Positions 53,308 to 63,128 are shown, counted from the first letter of the stretch. The stretch is 64,000 bases of DNA from Peribacillus huizhouensis (GCF_014138605.1 NZ_JACJHX010000009.1:113265-177264); one strand, 5' to 3'. The notes: a model not told the origin generated them from the sequence alone. Made by a program: numbers and translations.

Positions 53308-54077
53308 ATTTTCTTATAAAAGAAAGTATCTTCCGCCTCAAAGTCATATTGGTTTGCGTTAAAAATCTGTTCTGTACTTCCAACGAAGAACACACCGTCG
53401 GTTTTTAATGCTTGACTAAACTTTGTGTATAGAAGATGTTTAGCTTCTTCAGTAAAGTAAATTAACACGTTTCGACAGATAATTAAATCATAGTTTTTGT
53501 CGAATGGTTCAGATAATAAATTGTGTTTTTTATATGTAACTGTTTTCTTAATTTCATCCGCTATATGATAAAAATTTCCTTCTTTAATGAAAAATTTCTT
53601 TTTCACCTCGGCAGGCACTTCATTTAATGAACGCTCCGGATAGATTCCAAGCTTCGCTCGTGCAAGGACGTTTTCATCAATATCAGTGGCATATATTTTT
53701 ATCTGATGTAGAGGTAGAAAAGAAGATAGCACCATTGCAATCGTATATGGTTCTTCTCCGGTCGAACAGGCGGCACTCCATATTTTCAGTTTTTGATTAG
53801 CAGTAAGCAACCGAGGTAAAATTTTCTCTGCTAACACTTCCCAACGCTTTGCGTTGCGATAAAATTCCGATACATTAATCGTCATCCGATCAAGGAACTC
53901 TTCTCGTTGCTTTGTGTCTTGTTGTATTGCTTGAAAATATGCATCGAATGAACGATACCCCTTTTTTTCATAAAGGGAAGTCAAACGCCGTTTCATTTGC
54001 GCTTCTTTATATAAAGATAAATCTATCCCAGTTAGTTTTCTTACCTTTAAAATAAATTGTTCGTATTCCTGTACCAT
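53304..54077 (-). CDS. cheR: chemotaxis protein methyltransferase CheR
   Basis: A 257-residue SAM-dependent glutamate methyltransferase acting on chemoreceptors. An N-terminal helical domain is followed by the SAM motif KIWSAACSTGEEPYTIAMVL, IYATDIDENVLARAK and IICRNVLIYF. It is adaptation partner of CheB, which is not in the window. The gene stands alone between two family A elements in the same orientation, and its stop codon is part of one of them. Confidence 0.96.
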   Translation of the reverse strand: MVQEYEQFILKVRKLTGIDLSLYKEAQMKRRLTSLYEKKGYRSFDAYFQAIQQDTKQREEFLDRMTINVSEFYRNAKRWEVLAEKILPRLLTANQKLKIWSAACSTGEEPYTIAMVLSSFLPLHQIKIYATDIDENVLARAKLGIYPERSLNEVPAEVKKKFFIKEGNFYHIADEIKKTVTYKKHNLLSEPFDKNYDLIICRNVLIYFTEEAKHLLYTKFSQALKTDGVFFVGSTEQIFNANQYDFEAEDTFFYKKI

Positions 54078-54114
54078 TATTAACGACTCCCCGTAACATT
54101 TAAATATTTTTTAT

Positions 54115-54500
54115 CCGCATTAACGGGCAGTAAGACCTCCACATCAAGGCTTAGAGGAATCAAAGAAGTGCGTGGGGGACATCTGCCTAATCTAGTTGCG
54201 GCTCCTAGCCCTACTTAAGGTCATAAGCTGTAATACTCTGGGGCAAACCACGCCACCCAGTATTCCATTTTTATGCTGTCGGACTATCACAGGATGTGAT
54301 GGCGTCTACGTTGCCCACAGGATATGGGTCACACAGACGAAAGACTAAAAGGACGCGGCGTACTTAGACTGCGATTCATTGTATAGGTTCTTACTGTCGA
54401 TTGATCGAAGCGTAAGCGAAGATCTTAGCGACAGTAGAACTGGACTAACAATCAGCCTGGGGATGAAGAAAAATCCCAACTATTTGATGTTTTACTTTAT
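54115..54500 (+). repeat. family A element, long subtype, upstream of cheR
   Basis: It follows TTTAT at 54110-54114. It carries the extra GTTGCGGCTCCTAGCCC and AAGGTCATAAGCTGTAATAC domain, the CACAGGATGTGATGGCG segment, the CACAGACGAAAGACTAAAAG stem, the TACTGTCG/CGACAGTA stem, and the right end GTTTTACTTTAT. It probably carries or separates the cheR promoter region. Confidence 0.88.
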
Positions 54501-54652
54501 ACAATCTCTTATTCTTATCGGAAAAGAATGGTACTTTTCAACCTGATTCTAATAATTAAATGGTCACTGCCATCATGTTGTTCTCTAATACTTTACTCTG
54601 ACTAGTTGGTGAAATTTAAAAGTGGGATTACAGTAAGTCAAACTAATAGTTA

Positions 54653-54696
54653 AAAAGCCTAGATGAAGAGTGAATACACTCATCATCTAGGCTTTT
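54653..54696 (-). terminator. terminator of ndk
   Basis: AAAGCCTAGATG / CATCTAGGCTTT perfect arms with an inner GAGTG/CACTC stem, 23 bases after the ndk stop and followed by T-rich sequence on the minus strand. Confidence 0.85.
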
Positions 54697-54718
54697 CGAA
54701 TACTTATTTTGCAAAGAA

Positions 54719-55165
54719 TTAATAAACCCACTCATTGATTACTTTATTGCTAGCTACCAATTCTTCATCTTTGAAGAATAATGCTACTTCACGTTCTGCA
54801 CTTTCTAATGAGTCAGAACCATGAATAATATTCTTACCAACCGTCATTGCAAAATCACCGCGGATTGTCGCAACTGCTGCATCTTTAGGATTTGTCGTAC
54901 CCATCATTTGACGCGCTGCTGCAATGACGTTTTCACCTTCCCAAACCATTGCAAAGACAGGACCTGAAGTAATGAAATCTACAAGTTCACCAAAAAAAGG
55001 ACGCTCTTTATGTTCGCCATAATGCTGTTCGGCAAGCTCTTGAGTGACTACCATCAGTTTAGCACCAACTAGTTGAAAACCCTTTCTTTCAAAGCGGCTA
55101 ACAATTTCACCAATTAAACTGCGTTGTACCCCATCTGGCTTAACCATTAAAAATGTTTGTTCCAT
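54719..55165 (-). CDS. ndk: nucleoside diphosphate kinase
   Basis: A 148-residue kinase equilibrating NTP and dNTP pools. [20 protein letters not shown] opens the protein. The active-site His is in [21 protein letters not shown]. The conserved RGDFAM is present. The start is fixed at 55165 by a GGGAGTGGGAGAA site, although the frame extends five codons further. Confidence 0.97.
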   Translation of the reverse strand: MEQTFLMVKPDGVQRSLIGEIVSRFERKGFQLVGAKLMVVTQELAEQHYGEHKERPFFGELVDFITSGPVFAMVWEGENVIAAARQMMGTTNPKDAAVATIRGDFAMTVGKNIIHGSDSLESAEREVALFFKDEELVASNKVINEWVY

Positions 55166-55321
55166 TTCTCCCACTCCCACTATGTATCATCTGTTTGTCT
55201 GTCTATCCATCGAAATATTATCACTTTTCCAATAATATAGCAACTATTTTTTGCAAACGCATACATTTTTTTAGAAAAATAAGTCCTATTAAAAAAAGAT
55301 GTACGGAGTTACAGATAACTC

Positions 55322-55356
55322 TCTCTTTTCTAATTCCTGTACAATTAGAAAAGAGA
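55322..55356. terminator. perfect 14-bp hairpin between hepT and ndk
   Basis: TCTCTTTTCTAATT and AATTAGAAAAGAGA with a 7-base loop, lying between the hepT stop and the ndk start. There is no T-run in the hairpin-distal flank, so a terminator role is likely but not certain. Confidence 0.5.
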
Positions 55357-55447
55357 AGGCTCATTGAAGTAGGTATTTGTCTTTTTTAATAGCTGAGTTA
55401 GATCATCCACTATGGGAATCATCCTCCCCCAGCTTAATATGTAATTA

Positions 55448-56410
55448 TTAGAATTTCCGCTTGCCGATATTTTTCGCAATTTGGGATAAAGTTTTTCTCG
55501 CCTGGTTAGAAGGAAGTCCTTCAAGCTCAGCAAATGCTTTTTTTAGATACATATTGCTTACTTCTGCTGCTTTTTCAATCGAACCTGAAGCTTTTATCGC
55601 TTTAATAATGATATTCATTTCTTCTTTTGAAATAGATTCATGGACCGTTTCGATTAACATTCTAAGTTTTGGATCTTCCCTTGCAATTAGTACAGGTAAT
55701 GTAATATTGCCCTGGCGAAGATCTCCACCTGCAGGCTTGCCTAATTCTGCTTCAGAACCAGTGAAATCTAGAATATCATCTGTGATTTGATAAGACATAC
55801 CAACATAGTATCCGAACTTATAAAGCTTCAGGCACACTTCTTTATCAGCACTGGAAGCAATTGCACCTAATTGACAACTTGAAGCAATTAATAAAGCCGT
55901 TTTTCGTTTAATTCGTCTGAAATAAGTTCGCCAATTTTGTTCAAAATTAAACTTATCTTTAATTTGTTCAATTTCCCCTAAGCATAGTTCAACCATTGTC
56001 TTAGCAAGGATTTGATGAGCAGACGGATTATTTATATTAGACATGACTTCAAGTGCACGTGCAAAAATGTAGTCGCCTGTATACATGGCGACACGATTAT
56101 CCCATTTTGATTTTATTGTAGCCGAACCTCTTCGTAAATCTGCATCATCTACAACATCATCATGGACAAGCGATGCTGTATGAATAAGCTCAAGAGCTAC
56201 TGCTACATGTTTAATAACATGAATATCATAATTGCCAAATTTAGAAGCCAATAATACAAAGACTGGGCGAATGCGTTTCCCTCCAGATTGAAGTAAGTGC
56301 AGTGATGCTTGTCTAAGTACAGGGGAATCCGCCTGGATAGCAGCTTCCAATTCTTTCTCAATTAATTGAAGATCCGTATTCAAAAAAGAATACAACATTT
56401 TAAATTTCAT
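55448..56410 (-). CDS. hepT: heptaprenyl diphosphate synthase component II
   Basis: A 320-residue trans-prenyltransferase, the catalytic subunit making the C35 side chain of menaquinone-7. The first aspartate-rich motif is DDVVDDADLRRG, the second is DDILDFTG, and GGKRIRPVFVLLASKFG is also present. MKFKMLYSFLNTDL aligns with the conserved N-terminal part of B. subtilis HepT, which is longer. It is the last gene of hepS-menG-hepT. Confidence 0.95.
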   Translation of the reverse strand: MKFKMLYSFLNTDLQLIEKELEAAIQADSPVLRQASLHLLQSGGKRIRPVFVLLASKFGNYDIHVIKHVAVALELIHTASLVHDDVVDDADLRRGSATIKSKWDNRVAMYTGDYIFARALEVMSNINNPSAHQILAKTMVELCLGEIEQIKDKFNFEQNWRTYFRRIKRKTALLIASSCQLGAIASSADKEVCLKLYKFGYYVGMSYQITDDILDFTGSEAELGKPAGGDLRQGNITLPVLIAREDPKLRMLIETVHESISKEEMNIIIKAIKASGSIEKAAEVSNMYLKKAFAELEGLPSNQARKTLSQIAKNIGKRKF

Positions 56411-56444
56411 ACATTCCACCCAGCTTTGTAGTCACTAACCCTTT

Positions 56445-57149
56445 CTATTGTTCAAGCTTGTAGCCAAAATGTGTGGCAGCTACTCCACCAGTATGTGCTT
56501 TATAGCTCACTTTAGCGAAACCAGCCTGACTAAACATTCTTTCAAGCTCTTTCATTCCTGGAAAATCACGGGCCGAGTCTTGAAGCCAAGAATATTCTTT
56601 AAAGCTTTTTGCAAATATTTTCCCAAACATTGGCATAATAAAACGAAAATAAAAATTAAAGCCTTGTTTGAATCCAAACATTGTCGGGTGTGACGTCTCA
56701 AGACAAACCGCCATTCCCCCAGGTTTCAAAACACGATGCATTTCTCTTAGTACTTGCATATAATCAGGAACATTACGAAGGCCAAAACCGATTGTCACAT
56801 AGTCAAAGGTATTGTCTTCAAACGGTAACTCCATGGCATTTCCGTGAAGAAGTGTAATTTGCTTGATATTTTTTACTTTTTCTTCTCCGATTTTCAACAT
56901 ATTTTTGCTAAAATCGAGACCAATTACTTCCCCTTCACTACCTGTCTCCTCAGCCAAAGCAATGGTCCAGTCTGCAGTTCCACAGCATATATCCAATGCC
57001 TTAGAACCTCGTTTTACATTCATATGATCCATCGTAACTTTACGCCACTTGATATGTTGTTTAAAACTAATGACAGAATTCATCTTGTCATAGTTCCCAT
57101 ATATTTTTTCAAAAACATGGTGAACTTTTTGTTCTTTAGTTTGTTCCAT
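56445..57149 (-). CDS. menG: demethylmenaquinone methyltransferase (MenG/UbiE)
   Basis: A 234-residue class I SAM methyltransferase performing the last step of menaquinone synthesis. It has the family start [16 protein letters not shown], motif [16 protein letters not shown], and the post-[10 protein letters not shown] signature. The ATG at 57149 with AGAAGGG upstream is preferred to a GTG two codons earlier. It overlaps no gene but starts two bases after the hepS stop. Confidence 0.96.
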   Translation of the reverse strand: MEQTKEQKVHHVFEKIYGNYDKMNSVISFKQHIKWRKVTMDHMNVKRGSKALDICCGTADWTIALAEETGSEGEVIGLDFSKNMLKIGEEKVKNIKQITLLHGNAMELPFEDNTFDYVTIGFGLRNVPDYMQVLREMHRVLKPGGMAVCLETSHPTMFGFKQGFNFYFRFIMPMFGKIFAKSFKEYSWLQDSARDFPGMKELERMFSQAGFAKVSYKAHTGGVAATHFGYKLEQ

Positions 57150-57151
57150 GT

Positions 57152-57982
57152 TCACCCTTCTTCCACAAATGTATTTGTATGGGCGGCTGTTTCTTCGAGA
57201 ATATGATGAATTCGATCGTTAACTGATTTATTTAGGGAACTAAACAGCTGGACTGTTCGTTCTACAGACTGATGCACTTGTAAAATATGCTGATCAATTA
57301 TATCGACGATCCGCTTTGATTCTCCACCAGGATTGGTAGGTAGAGGATTATTGTGTGTGTCTATTGACTGAATCGCTCTAACTACGATAGATTCACCACT
57401 CTCTAGATAGTTCAACTTCTCTGAATGAAGCCTTTTTAACAAAAGTAACGCTCCTGAAATTTCTTTCCAAAAAGGCATATTTAAATAATCAGCAACTTTA
57501 CCAATTAAAGAAGATTCAATGACTTGTATGCTTCTCATTAATTCAGCTTCATTAGTAATCGTTTTTTGATAAAGCATAATTTTATGTTCATTTATTTCTT
57601 TAATGGCATTCGATATAATACTGATTAATTGAATATTATTCGAATTAGCCAACAATTGATAATAGAGACCACTATAATAGTCACCCGCAAGCACTGTTAA
57701 CTGACGATCCTTAAGCATTCTGCCGTTTTTGCTATTATCATTTTCATTTGTATTCGTTACTAATTCATGTGTATCCAAAGCACTTTGAACAAGCAATGTA
57801 GCCAAAATATACGTATTTCGTTCTTGTTTCTGAATCTCAAGCTCATTAAACATTCCCCAAAGCAAGAGTATTTTATCAAAATCGATATTAGGCTTATCAA
57901 GATACTTAAGCAAGTACGGATGATAAGCTGTTGACTCGGTAGATTCTTTCAGTTCAATCAAAAGATCGTCTATGTTTAACAA
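57152..57982 (-). CDS. hepS: heptaprenyl diphosphate synthase component I
   Basis: A 276-residue HEPPP synthase subunit 1. It has no aspartate-rich catalytic motifs of its own. It works as the regulatory partner of HepT. Segments SALDTHELV and [15 protein letters not shown] are typical of the family. It starts with TTG at 57982 after GGGTGATCTCAA. It is first gene of the hepS-menG-hepT unit. Confidence 0.93.
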   Translation of the reverse strand: MLNIDDLLIELKESTESTAYHPYLLKYLDKPNIDFDKILLLWGMFNELEIQKQERNTYILATLLVQSALDTHELVTNTNENDNSKNGRMLKDRQLTVLAGDYYSGLYYQLLANSNNIQLISIISNAIKEINEHKIMLYQKTITNEAELMRSIQVIESSLIGKVADYLNMPFWKEISGALLLLKRLHSEKLNYLESGESIVVRAIQSIDTHNNPLPTNPGGESKRIVDIIDQHILQVHQSVERTVQLFSSLNKSVNDRIHHILEETAAHTNTFVEEG

Positions 57983-58218
57983 TTGAGATCACCCTTGTAT
58001 CCCGTAAGATAATATTGACGTTCTATTCCAATTTTGACTCGGTTTAGAAACACAAATTATTATAACATAAAAATAATCGGAAATATCCTTGTACGCCTTA
58101 TTTTTATTACAATACTCGTAAATTTAGTTTATAAAATTTCTAAAATCAAGCTATCGTAGTATACGAGCTGTTTTAGAATGAAGCTCTTTCATGTAATGTG
58201 TAAACGAGCTTTATTTAT
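57983..58218. other. spacer upstream of hepS
   Basis: AT-rich spacer between hepS and a family A element. A TATAAT on the minus strand may be a -10 box for hepS, but I see no good -35 partner. Confidence 0.35.
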
Positions 58219-58535
58219 CCCGCATTAACGGGCAGTCAAGACCTCACCTCAGGGTTTAGAGGAGTCGAAGAAACGAAGATGGTGAAACTTGGCGTAAAAG
58301 CCCGATTGGTAAGATACGTGTAACTCAGCTTCGTGGTTTTCCACGGTATAGTTCCAGGCCCACAAGATCTGGATCTCACAGACGTTGCCCAAGACCCAGC
58401 ATACATAGTCTGAGTTCTCTTTGAATCAGGTTCTTAGTGTAGCATTACCTAAGCTGCGCGGAGGTATTAGCGACAATAGAACGGGACTACCAATCAATGG
58501 GGATGAAGTCCCCACTGATTTAAGTTTCGCTTTAT
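58219..58535 (+). repeat. family A element downstream of mtrB (317 bp)
   Basis: It follows TTTAT (58214-58218) with CCCGCATTAACGGGCAGTCA. It has AAGCCCGATTGGTAAGATAC, a CCCACAAGATCTGG hairpin, a CACAGACG stem and a final AATCAATGGGGA/TCCCCACTGATT hairpin. It ends TTTCGCTTTAT. The mtrB stop codon (58532-58534) is inside the right TTTAT. Confidence 0.9.
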
Positions 58536-58765
58536 CCTTTTTTCGATTCGCTCTCGATTTCGCCGTATGGCGTATAAACCATCGCATGACCTCTGATCTT
58601 TATCGCTGAAGTATGTTCAGTAAACTGAGCAATCATCACTTCTCCTGCATCGAGCTTTTCAGAATGGTGAAATTTCGTATCTGATCCTCTCGTTAATCCA
58701 ATTACATTAACACTATCTTCAATTGCTTTTATTACAATGTAATCTTTAAACGTTTTCTCGTCCAT
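58532..58765 (-). CDS. mtrB: trp RNA-binding attenuation protein (TRAP)
   Basis: A 77-residue protein forming the 11-subunit ring that binds GAG/UAG repeats when tryptophan is present. The tryptophan and RNA-binding segments FVVIKA-like [30 protein letters not shown] and [12 protein letters not shown] are strongly conserved. It is downstream of folE as in B. subtilis (mtrAB). The trp operon it controls is not in its usual place in this window. Its stop lies in the end of a family A element. Confidence 0.97.
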   Translation of the reverse strand: MDEKTFKDYIVIKAIEDSVNVIGLTRGSDTKFHHSEKLDAGEVMIAQFTEHTSAIKIRGHAMVYTPYGEIESESKKG

Positions 58766-58786
58766 ACTATTCCCTGCCTCATTTTA

Positions 58787-59353
58787 TCAATTTTTAATAA
58801 ACGATAATACCTCTGCTCTTGTACTGTGGTTTTCAGCAAACACACCTCTTACTGCAGACGTAACTGTCATGGCGCCAGGGTTCTTCACTCCGCGCATCGT
58901 CATACACATATGCTCTGCCTCCAAAATAACCATCACACCATGCGGGTCCAATTTCTCCATAATTGAACTTGCAATTGTAGAAGTAATTCGCTCTTGAAGC
59001 TGAGGACGTTTTGAAATCGTTTCTACTGCTCGTGCTAGTTTACTCAAACCGGTCACTTTTCCATTCTTCGGAATATAAGCTACGTGTGCCTTACCGTAGA
59101 AGGGGACAAGATGATGCTCACATACTGAATAAAATGGGATATCCTTCACTAAAACAAGCTCTTCATGATCTTCTCCAAAAACCGTTTCGAAATACTCTTT
59201 TGGGTCCTGGTTTAGCCCTGCAAATATCTCTTCATACATTCTTGCCACACGTTTCGGTGTATCCAACAATCCTTCTCGCTCAGGATCTTCACCAACCGCT
59301 TCTAAAATCATCCTTACTGCTTCTTCAATTTTTGCATGGTTCACTTTTGTCAT
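58787..59353 (-). CDS. folE: GTP cyclohydrolase I
   Basis: A 188-residue zinc enzyme, first step of folate (tetrahydropterin) synthesis. It has the [20 protein letters not shown] zinc/active-site block, [10 protein letters not shown] and the C-terminal [19 protein letters not shown] segment with a zinc cysteine. The start follows GGAGGAAAAGAA. It is 21 bases upstream of mtrB. Confidence 0.97.
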   Translation of the reverse strand: MTKVNHAKIEEAVRMILEAVGEDPEREGLLDTPKRVARMYEEIFAGLNQDPKEYFETVFGEDHEELVLVKDIPFYSVCEHHLVPFYGKAHVAYIPKNGKVTGLSKLARAVETISKRPQLQERITSTIASSIMEKLDPHGVMVILEAEHMCMTMRGVKNPGAMTVTSAVRGVFAENHSTRAEVLSFIKN

Positions 59354-59492
59354 TTCTTTTCCTCCAAAGATTCAGTAATATCCATTCTATGTATGTCATT
59401 ATATTTCATTTTTCGTATTATTAAATTTGTGAAAAGATAACTTAAGATAAGCACAACTTCTTCAATTGTAACATACTCGGAAAAAAATAGGC

Positions 59493-59616
59493 AAAAGAGG
59501 ATGTCCCAAAGTGCCTGATCCAGAACTCACCACACAGTTAATAGTGTTACGTACACTTTATGTAAACTGTATAGTAGTTTCAGGGTCTGACCCTTTACTT
59601 ATGGGACATCCTCTCT
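59493..59616. repeat. family C nested-hairpin element (hbs terminator)
   Basis: Outer arms AAGAGGATGTCCC / GGGACATCCTCT are perfect. Inner ACAGTT.../AAACTGT, and a GGGTCTGACCC palindrome. It ends 27 bases after the hbs stop. The best-preserved member of the family. Confidence 0.88.
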
Positions 59617-59642
59617 TCTTATGCTCAAATACCGTTATGTAA

Positions 59643-59915
59643 TTACTTAACAGCGTCTTTAAGAGCTTTACCAGGTTTAAACGCTGGTACTTTGCTTGCT
59701 GCGATTTCGATTTCTTCGCCAGTTTGTGGGTTGCGCCCTTTACGAGCAGCTCGCTCACGAACTTCAAAGTTACCAAATCCGATTAGTTGTACTTTATCTC
59801 CACTTTTCAAAGCGTCTAAGATTGTATCAAAAACAGCATCAACAGCTTTCGTAGCGTCTTTCTTTGAAAGCTCACCTGTTTCAGCAACTGCGTTAATCAA
59901 TTCCGTTTTGTTCAT
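59643..59915 (-). CDS. hbs: DNA-binding protein HU
   Basis: A 90-residue histone-like protein. It has [12 protein letters not shown], the [24 protein letters not shown]-binding arm with the conserved Pro, and the [15 protein letters not shown] end. It is an abundant nucleoid protein, essential in B. subtilis. The start at 59915 follows GGGAGGAGGTGAATGGC; the frame begins three codons earlier, inside that site. Confidence 0.97.
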   Translation of the reverse strand: MNKTELINAVAETGELSKKDATKAVDAVFDTILDALKSGDKVQLIGFGNFEVRERAARKGRNPQTGEEIEIAASKVPAFKPGKALKDAVK

Positions 59916-59924
59916 GCCATTCAC

Positions 59925-60425
59925 CTCCTCCCAAAAGGATCTTTATAAAAAATCATTATTACAAACTATAATAGTGATTTGTTACCTAGTTGAAAAATTC
60001 ACACTTTTGATGTTCTTCTTAAGAATACCTCGAGGAATTCCGGATGGATTTGCAGCTCACCGGAACGTTCAGAAAAGGTCCCTAAACCTGCAAGAATGGC
60101 TTTGCAATGCGTTTTCTTAATGTAGATTATCACAAATCCTATTCAGATAGCAAGGAATTTCATAAAATAATGGGAATCTTTTCATGAGAATATGCATATA
60201 GTATAAATTTGCCTGCTTATCATTCATCATTTCCCTTATTTACCCATAATAAACACCGAATGTGTTGCCAGAGTAAGGTTCGCATAGAACTAGCTTTTCA
60301 TACTCTACTTCATCCTAGAAAAATATGCAAATAAAAAGTATGCTTTTTAATTCGTGCAACTCTATGACCATTTCCCGAAAGCAAAAATACGAACTACGGC
60401 GTTTTTAATTCAAAGCTATGCTAAA
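59925..60425. other. long leader/spacer upstream of hbs
   Basis: No convincing coding frame. It presumably contains the hbs promoter(s), but I could not single out a clear -35/-10 pair. Confidence 0.4.
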
Positions 60426-60574
60426 GCTCATTGTTGATTTTGGCAGTATGTTGATTGGAGCGTAAGACGTGAGACTCTTGCGGGGGAAGCGAGTCAAAGG
60501 CAGACCCCACAGGTGAACAGCGCCGAGGAAAGTAGAACACCTTTGGTTTCAATCAACAAGCAAGTAACAGAGCC
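60426..60574 (-). repeat. degenerate, shortened family B element
   Basis: On this strand it reads CTCATTGTTGATTTT, TGTTGATTGGAGCG, then CTCTTGCGGGGGAAGCGAGTC, CAGACCCCACAGG, CGCCGAGGA, and TCAACAAGCAAGTAACAGAGCC. This is the reverse complement of the family B plan with much of both arms lost. No target duplication is recognisable, so it is an old copy. Confidence 0.7.
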
Positions 60575-60587
60575 TAATTCAAAAAAA

Positions 60588-60712
60588 GAGGTATCCCAAA
60601 AGCAAAAGAAGGGGCTGACCCCGCAATAACTAAATACAGTATAAGATAGTGTATGAAACACTACATACTGATTTAGAATGCGAGGTCAGACCCTTAAATG
60701 ACATCCTCTTTT
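60588..60712. repeat. family C nested-hairpin element (spoIVA terminator)
   Basis: Outer AAGAGGTATCCC / GACATCCTCTT, middle AAGGGGCTGACCCCGCA / TGCGAGGTCAGACCCTT, inner ATACAGTAT / ACATACTGAT. It ends six bases after the spoIVA stop. Confidence 0.85.
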
Positions 60713-60717
60713 CCATT

Positions 60718-62196
60718 TTATAAAATAATCGCAATAAGACCTCCAGAGCCTTCATTAATGATGCGCTCCAACGTTTCCTTCAGTTTATACCTCGCATTTT
60801 CAGGCATGAGTGAAAGTTTGGCTTGTATCCCTTCTCGTACAATCGAGCTTAAATTTCTGCCGAATATTTCCGAATTCCAGATTGACATTGGATTGTCCTC
60901 AAAATCCTGCATTAAATAGCGAACAAGTTCTTCACTCTGCTTTTCCGTGCCGATGATTGGCGCAAATTCTGATTCAACATCTACTTTTATCATATGAATT
61001 GATGGAGCTACTGCTTTAAGCCGTACCCCAAATCGAGAACCTTGACGGATAATTTCCGGTTCATCTATGCTCATGTCGTGTAAGGAAGGGGCTGCCACAC
61101 CATACCCCGTTTGCTTCACCATTTTTAACGCATCTGAGACTTGATCATATTCTGCTTTAGCGTGTGCGAAATCTTGCATCAGTGCGAGTAAATGATCTTT
61201 CCCGCGGATTTCAACACCGACAATCTCTTTTAGAATATCATCATATAATTCATCAGGAGCGTATAAATCAATTTCTGCTATCCCCTGGCCCATTTCAATT
61301 CCCGCTAGACTTGCTCGATCAATAAATTCGAATTCATTAAAGTGACCGACGACACGATCCACATCCCTAAGCCTTTTGATATCTTTAACCGTTTCTCTTA
61401 CAGCTTCTTGATAACTTTCTCTTAGCCAATGGTTTTCATTTAAAACCATTACCCAACTTGGTAAATTCACATTTACTTCAAGTACTGGAAATTCGTATAA
61501 CGCTTCACGCAAAACGCTGAGTACATCAGCTTCTCTCATACCTTCAACACTCATCGTCAATACGGGAATATCATATTTTTCTTGGAGATTTTCCCTTAAA
61601 ATTGCAGTGTCAGGATGATGTGGCTGTACAGAATTAATAATCATTATAAACGGTTTACCAACTTCTTTAAGCTCTTCAATTACTCGTTCCTCGGCTTCAA
61701 TATAATCACTGCGAGGAATTTCTCCAATGGAACCATCCGTAGTAACGACTACACCTAATGTAGAGTGGTCTTGAATCACTTTTCTTGTACCGATTTCAGC
61801 TGCTTCATGGAACGGAATCGGTTCTTCATACCAAGGTGTGTGAATCATTCGGGGACCATTTTCATCTTCATATCCTTTTGCTCCTGGTACTGTATAGCCA
61901 ACACAATCGACAAGCCGAATATTTACATCAAGACCTTCTGTAACATGAATGGACGCGGCTTGATTGGGAACAAATTTCGGCTCTGTCGTCATGATTGTTT
62001 TTCCTGCTGCGCTTTGTGGAAGCTCATCCTGTGCTCGTGCTCGATCTGCTTCAGTTGCGATATTAGGGATCACCACAAGCTCCATGAACTTCTTAATAAA
62101 TGTAGACTTTCCTGTCCTTACTGCACCGACGACACCTAAATATATATCTCCGCCGGTACGTTCAGCAATATCTTTAAAAATGTTTACCTTTTCCAA
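60718..62196 (-). CDS. spoIVA: stage IV sporulation protein A, coat morphogenetic ATPase
   Basis: A 492-residue cytoskeletal ATPase that polymerises on the forespore surface and forms the basement layer of the coat. It has the Walker A motif GAVRTGKSTFIKKF, DCVGYTVPGAKGYEDENGPR and the highly conserved C-terminus ERIINEGSGGLIAIIL. The frame extends seven codons upstream, but AGGAGGGGATACC sets the start at TTG 62196, giving exactly the B. subtilis length. It is preceded by a textbook sigma-E promoter. Confidence 0.98.
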   Translation of the reverse strand: MEKVNIFKDIAERTGGDIYLGVVGAVRTGKSTFIKKFMELVVIPNIATEADRARAQDELPQSAAGKTIMTTEPKFVPNQAASIHVTEGLDVNIRLVDCVGYTVPGAKGYEDENGPRMIHTPWYEEPIPFHEAAEIGTRKVIQDHSTLGVVVTTDGSIGEIPRSDYIEAEERVIEELKEVGKPFIMIINSVQPHHPDTAILRENLQEKYDIPVLTMSVEGMREADVLSVLREALYEFPVLEVNVNLPSWVMVLNENHWLRESYQEAVRETVKDIKRLRDVDRVVGHFNEFEFIDRASLAGIEMGQGIAEIDLYAPDELYDDILKEIVGVEIRGKDHLLALMQDFAHAKAEYDQVSDALKMVKQTGYGVAAPSLHDMSIDEPEIIRQGSRFGVRLKAVAPSIHMIKVDVESEFAPIIGTEKQSEELVRYLMQDFEDNPMSIWNSEIFGRNLSSIVREGIQAKLSLMPENARYKLKETLERIINEGSGGLIAIIL

Positions 62197-62262
62197 GGTA
62201 TCCCCTCCTGAATTCAAGTCTTTGGGATAAACTTCATCCGGTTTTATTTCTAGGACAATATA

Positions 62263-62292
62263 AATGTATGATGTTGTCCTAAAAGAATATAC
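62263..62292 (-). promoter_or_regulatory. sigma-E promoter of spoIVA
   Basis: On the minus strand GTATATT (-35) and CATACATT (-10) are separated by 15 bases. This fits the mother-cell sigma-E consensus, and spoIVA is a known sigma-E gene. Confidence 0.75.
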
Positions 62293-62350
62293 CTGTTTTT
62301 TTACTCTATAAGGGCAGGCATTTATGTTTATGGATAATAGAGGAAAATAA

Positions 62351-62394
62351 AATAACCCTTCCCCTACAATATATTTTGCAGGGAAAGGGTTATG
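62351..62394 (-). terminator. terminator of yphF
   Basis: AATAACCCTTCCC / GGGAAAGGGTTAT arms directly after the yphF stop and followed by T-rich sequence on the minus strand. Confidence 0.82.
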
Positions 62395-62395
62395 A

Positions 62396-63115
62396 CTATT
62401 TTGTCAAGAAAATTGGAACCTTTGATTTTGCATCATAAGTATAAGGCAATGAAAAAGCAGGGACAAATTCACTATTTTTCACTAAAAGACCACGGATATC
62501 ATCACCAGGCTTATAAATTACTTCATCAGCTTGTAAGACGTCGTATAAATCAGGCGTATAATCAACAAACAGCTCGCCATTTGTATCGATAACGATTTGA
62601 AGCGGTTTGTGACTATATGGGCTTGTTACTGTAGGCGCTTCCTTCATACCTAGTTCTTTATAATTCAGCGTATACACATAGTCGGAAATTCTCTCACCGA
62701 ATGGCGGATATCCATTGCTTTGACGATAAAGGGTTATCCTTATCATTAAATCTTGAATTTGTTGAGCCATACGAACATCTATTAATTTTACAGTCGGGTC
62801 TTCTTCCACATCGACTAGAACATATTGGAACACACCTCCTGCTTCATAGGAGTTACCCGGTGCTTCAGCCATATATCTTGGAGCTATTTTCTTAAAATCA
62901 ATTACGTATTTCTGATAAATAGGCGTATCATTCTCTTTTGTTAAAATCGGCAAAACCGCTTGCTCACTTTGAAACTGATCTACTGCACTTTGCACGGACT
63001 GGATTTGCGCTTTATATGGGGTCTGATTTTCTACTTTTTTTTCTGCTGGATATAAGCATCCTGATAATAGAAGGGGTATGGTACAAATAGTTATGAATTT
63101 TTTTATCGATTTCAT
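62396..63115 (-). CDS. yphF: YphF family lipoprotein
   Basis: A 239-residue secreted lipoprotein. It has the signal peptide MKSIKKFITICTIPLLLSGC with lipobox LLSGC (Cys20). The extracellular domain has YRQSNGYPPFGERISDYVYT and DTNGELFVDYTPDLYD. GAGGGGACCAAC sets the start at 63115, twelve codons inside the open frame. It lies between yphE and spoIVA as in B. subtilis. Function unknown. Confidence 0.9.
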   Translation of the reverse strand: MKSIKKFITICTIPLLLSGCLYPAEKKVENQTPYKAQIQSVQSAVDQFQSEQAVLPILTKENDTPIYQKYVIDFKKIAPRYMAEAPGNSYEAGGVFQYVLVDVEEDPTVKLIDVRMAQQIQDLMIRITLYRQSNGYPPFGERISDYVYTLNYKELGMKEAPTVTSPYSHKPLQIVIDTNGELFVDYTPDLYDVLQADEVIYKPGDDIRGLLVKNSEFVPAFSLPYTYDAKSKVPIFLTK

Positions 63116-63128
63116 GTTGGTCCCCTCT

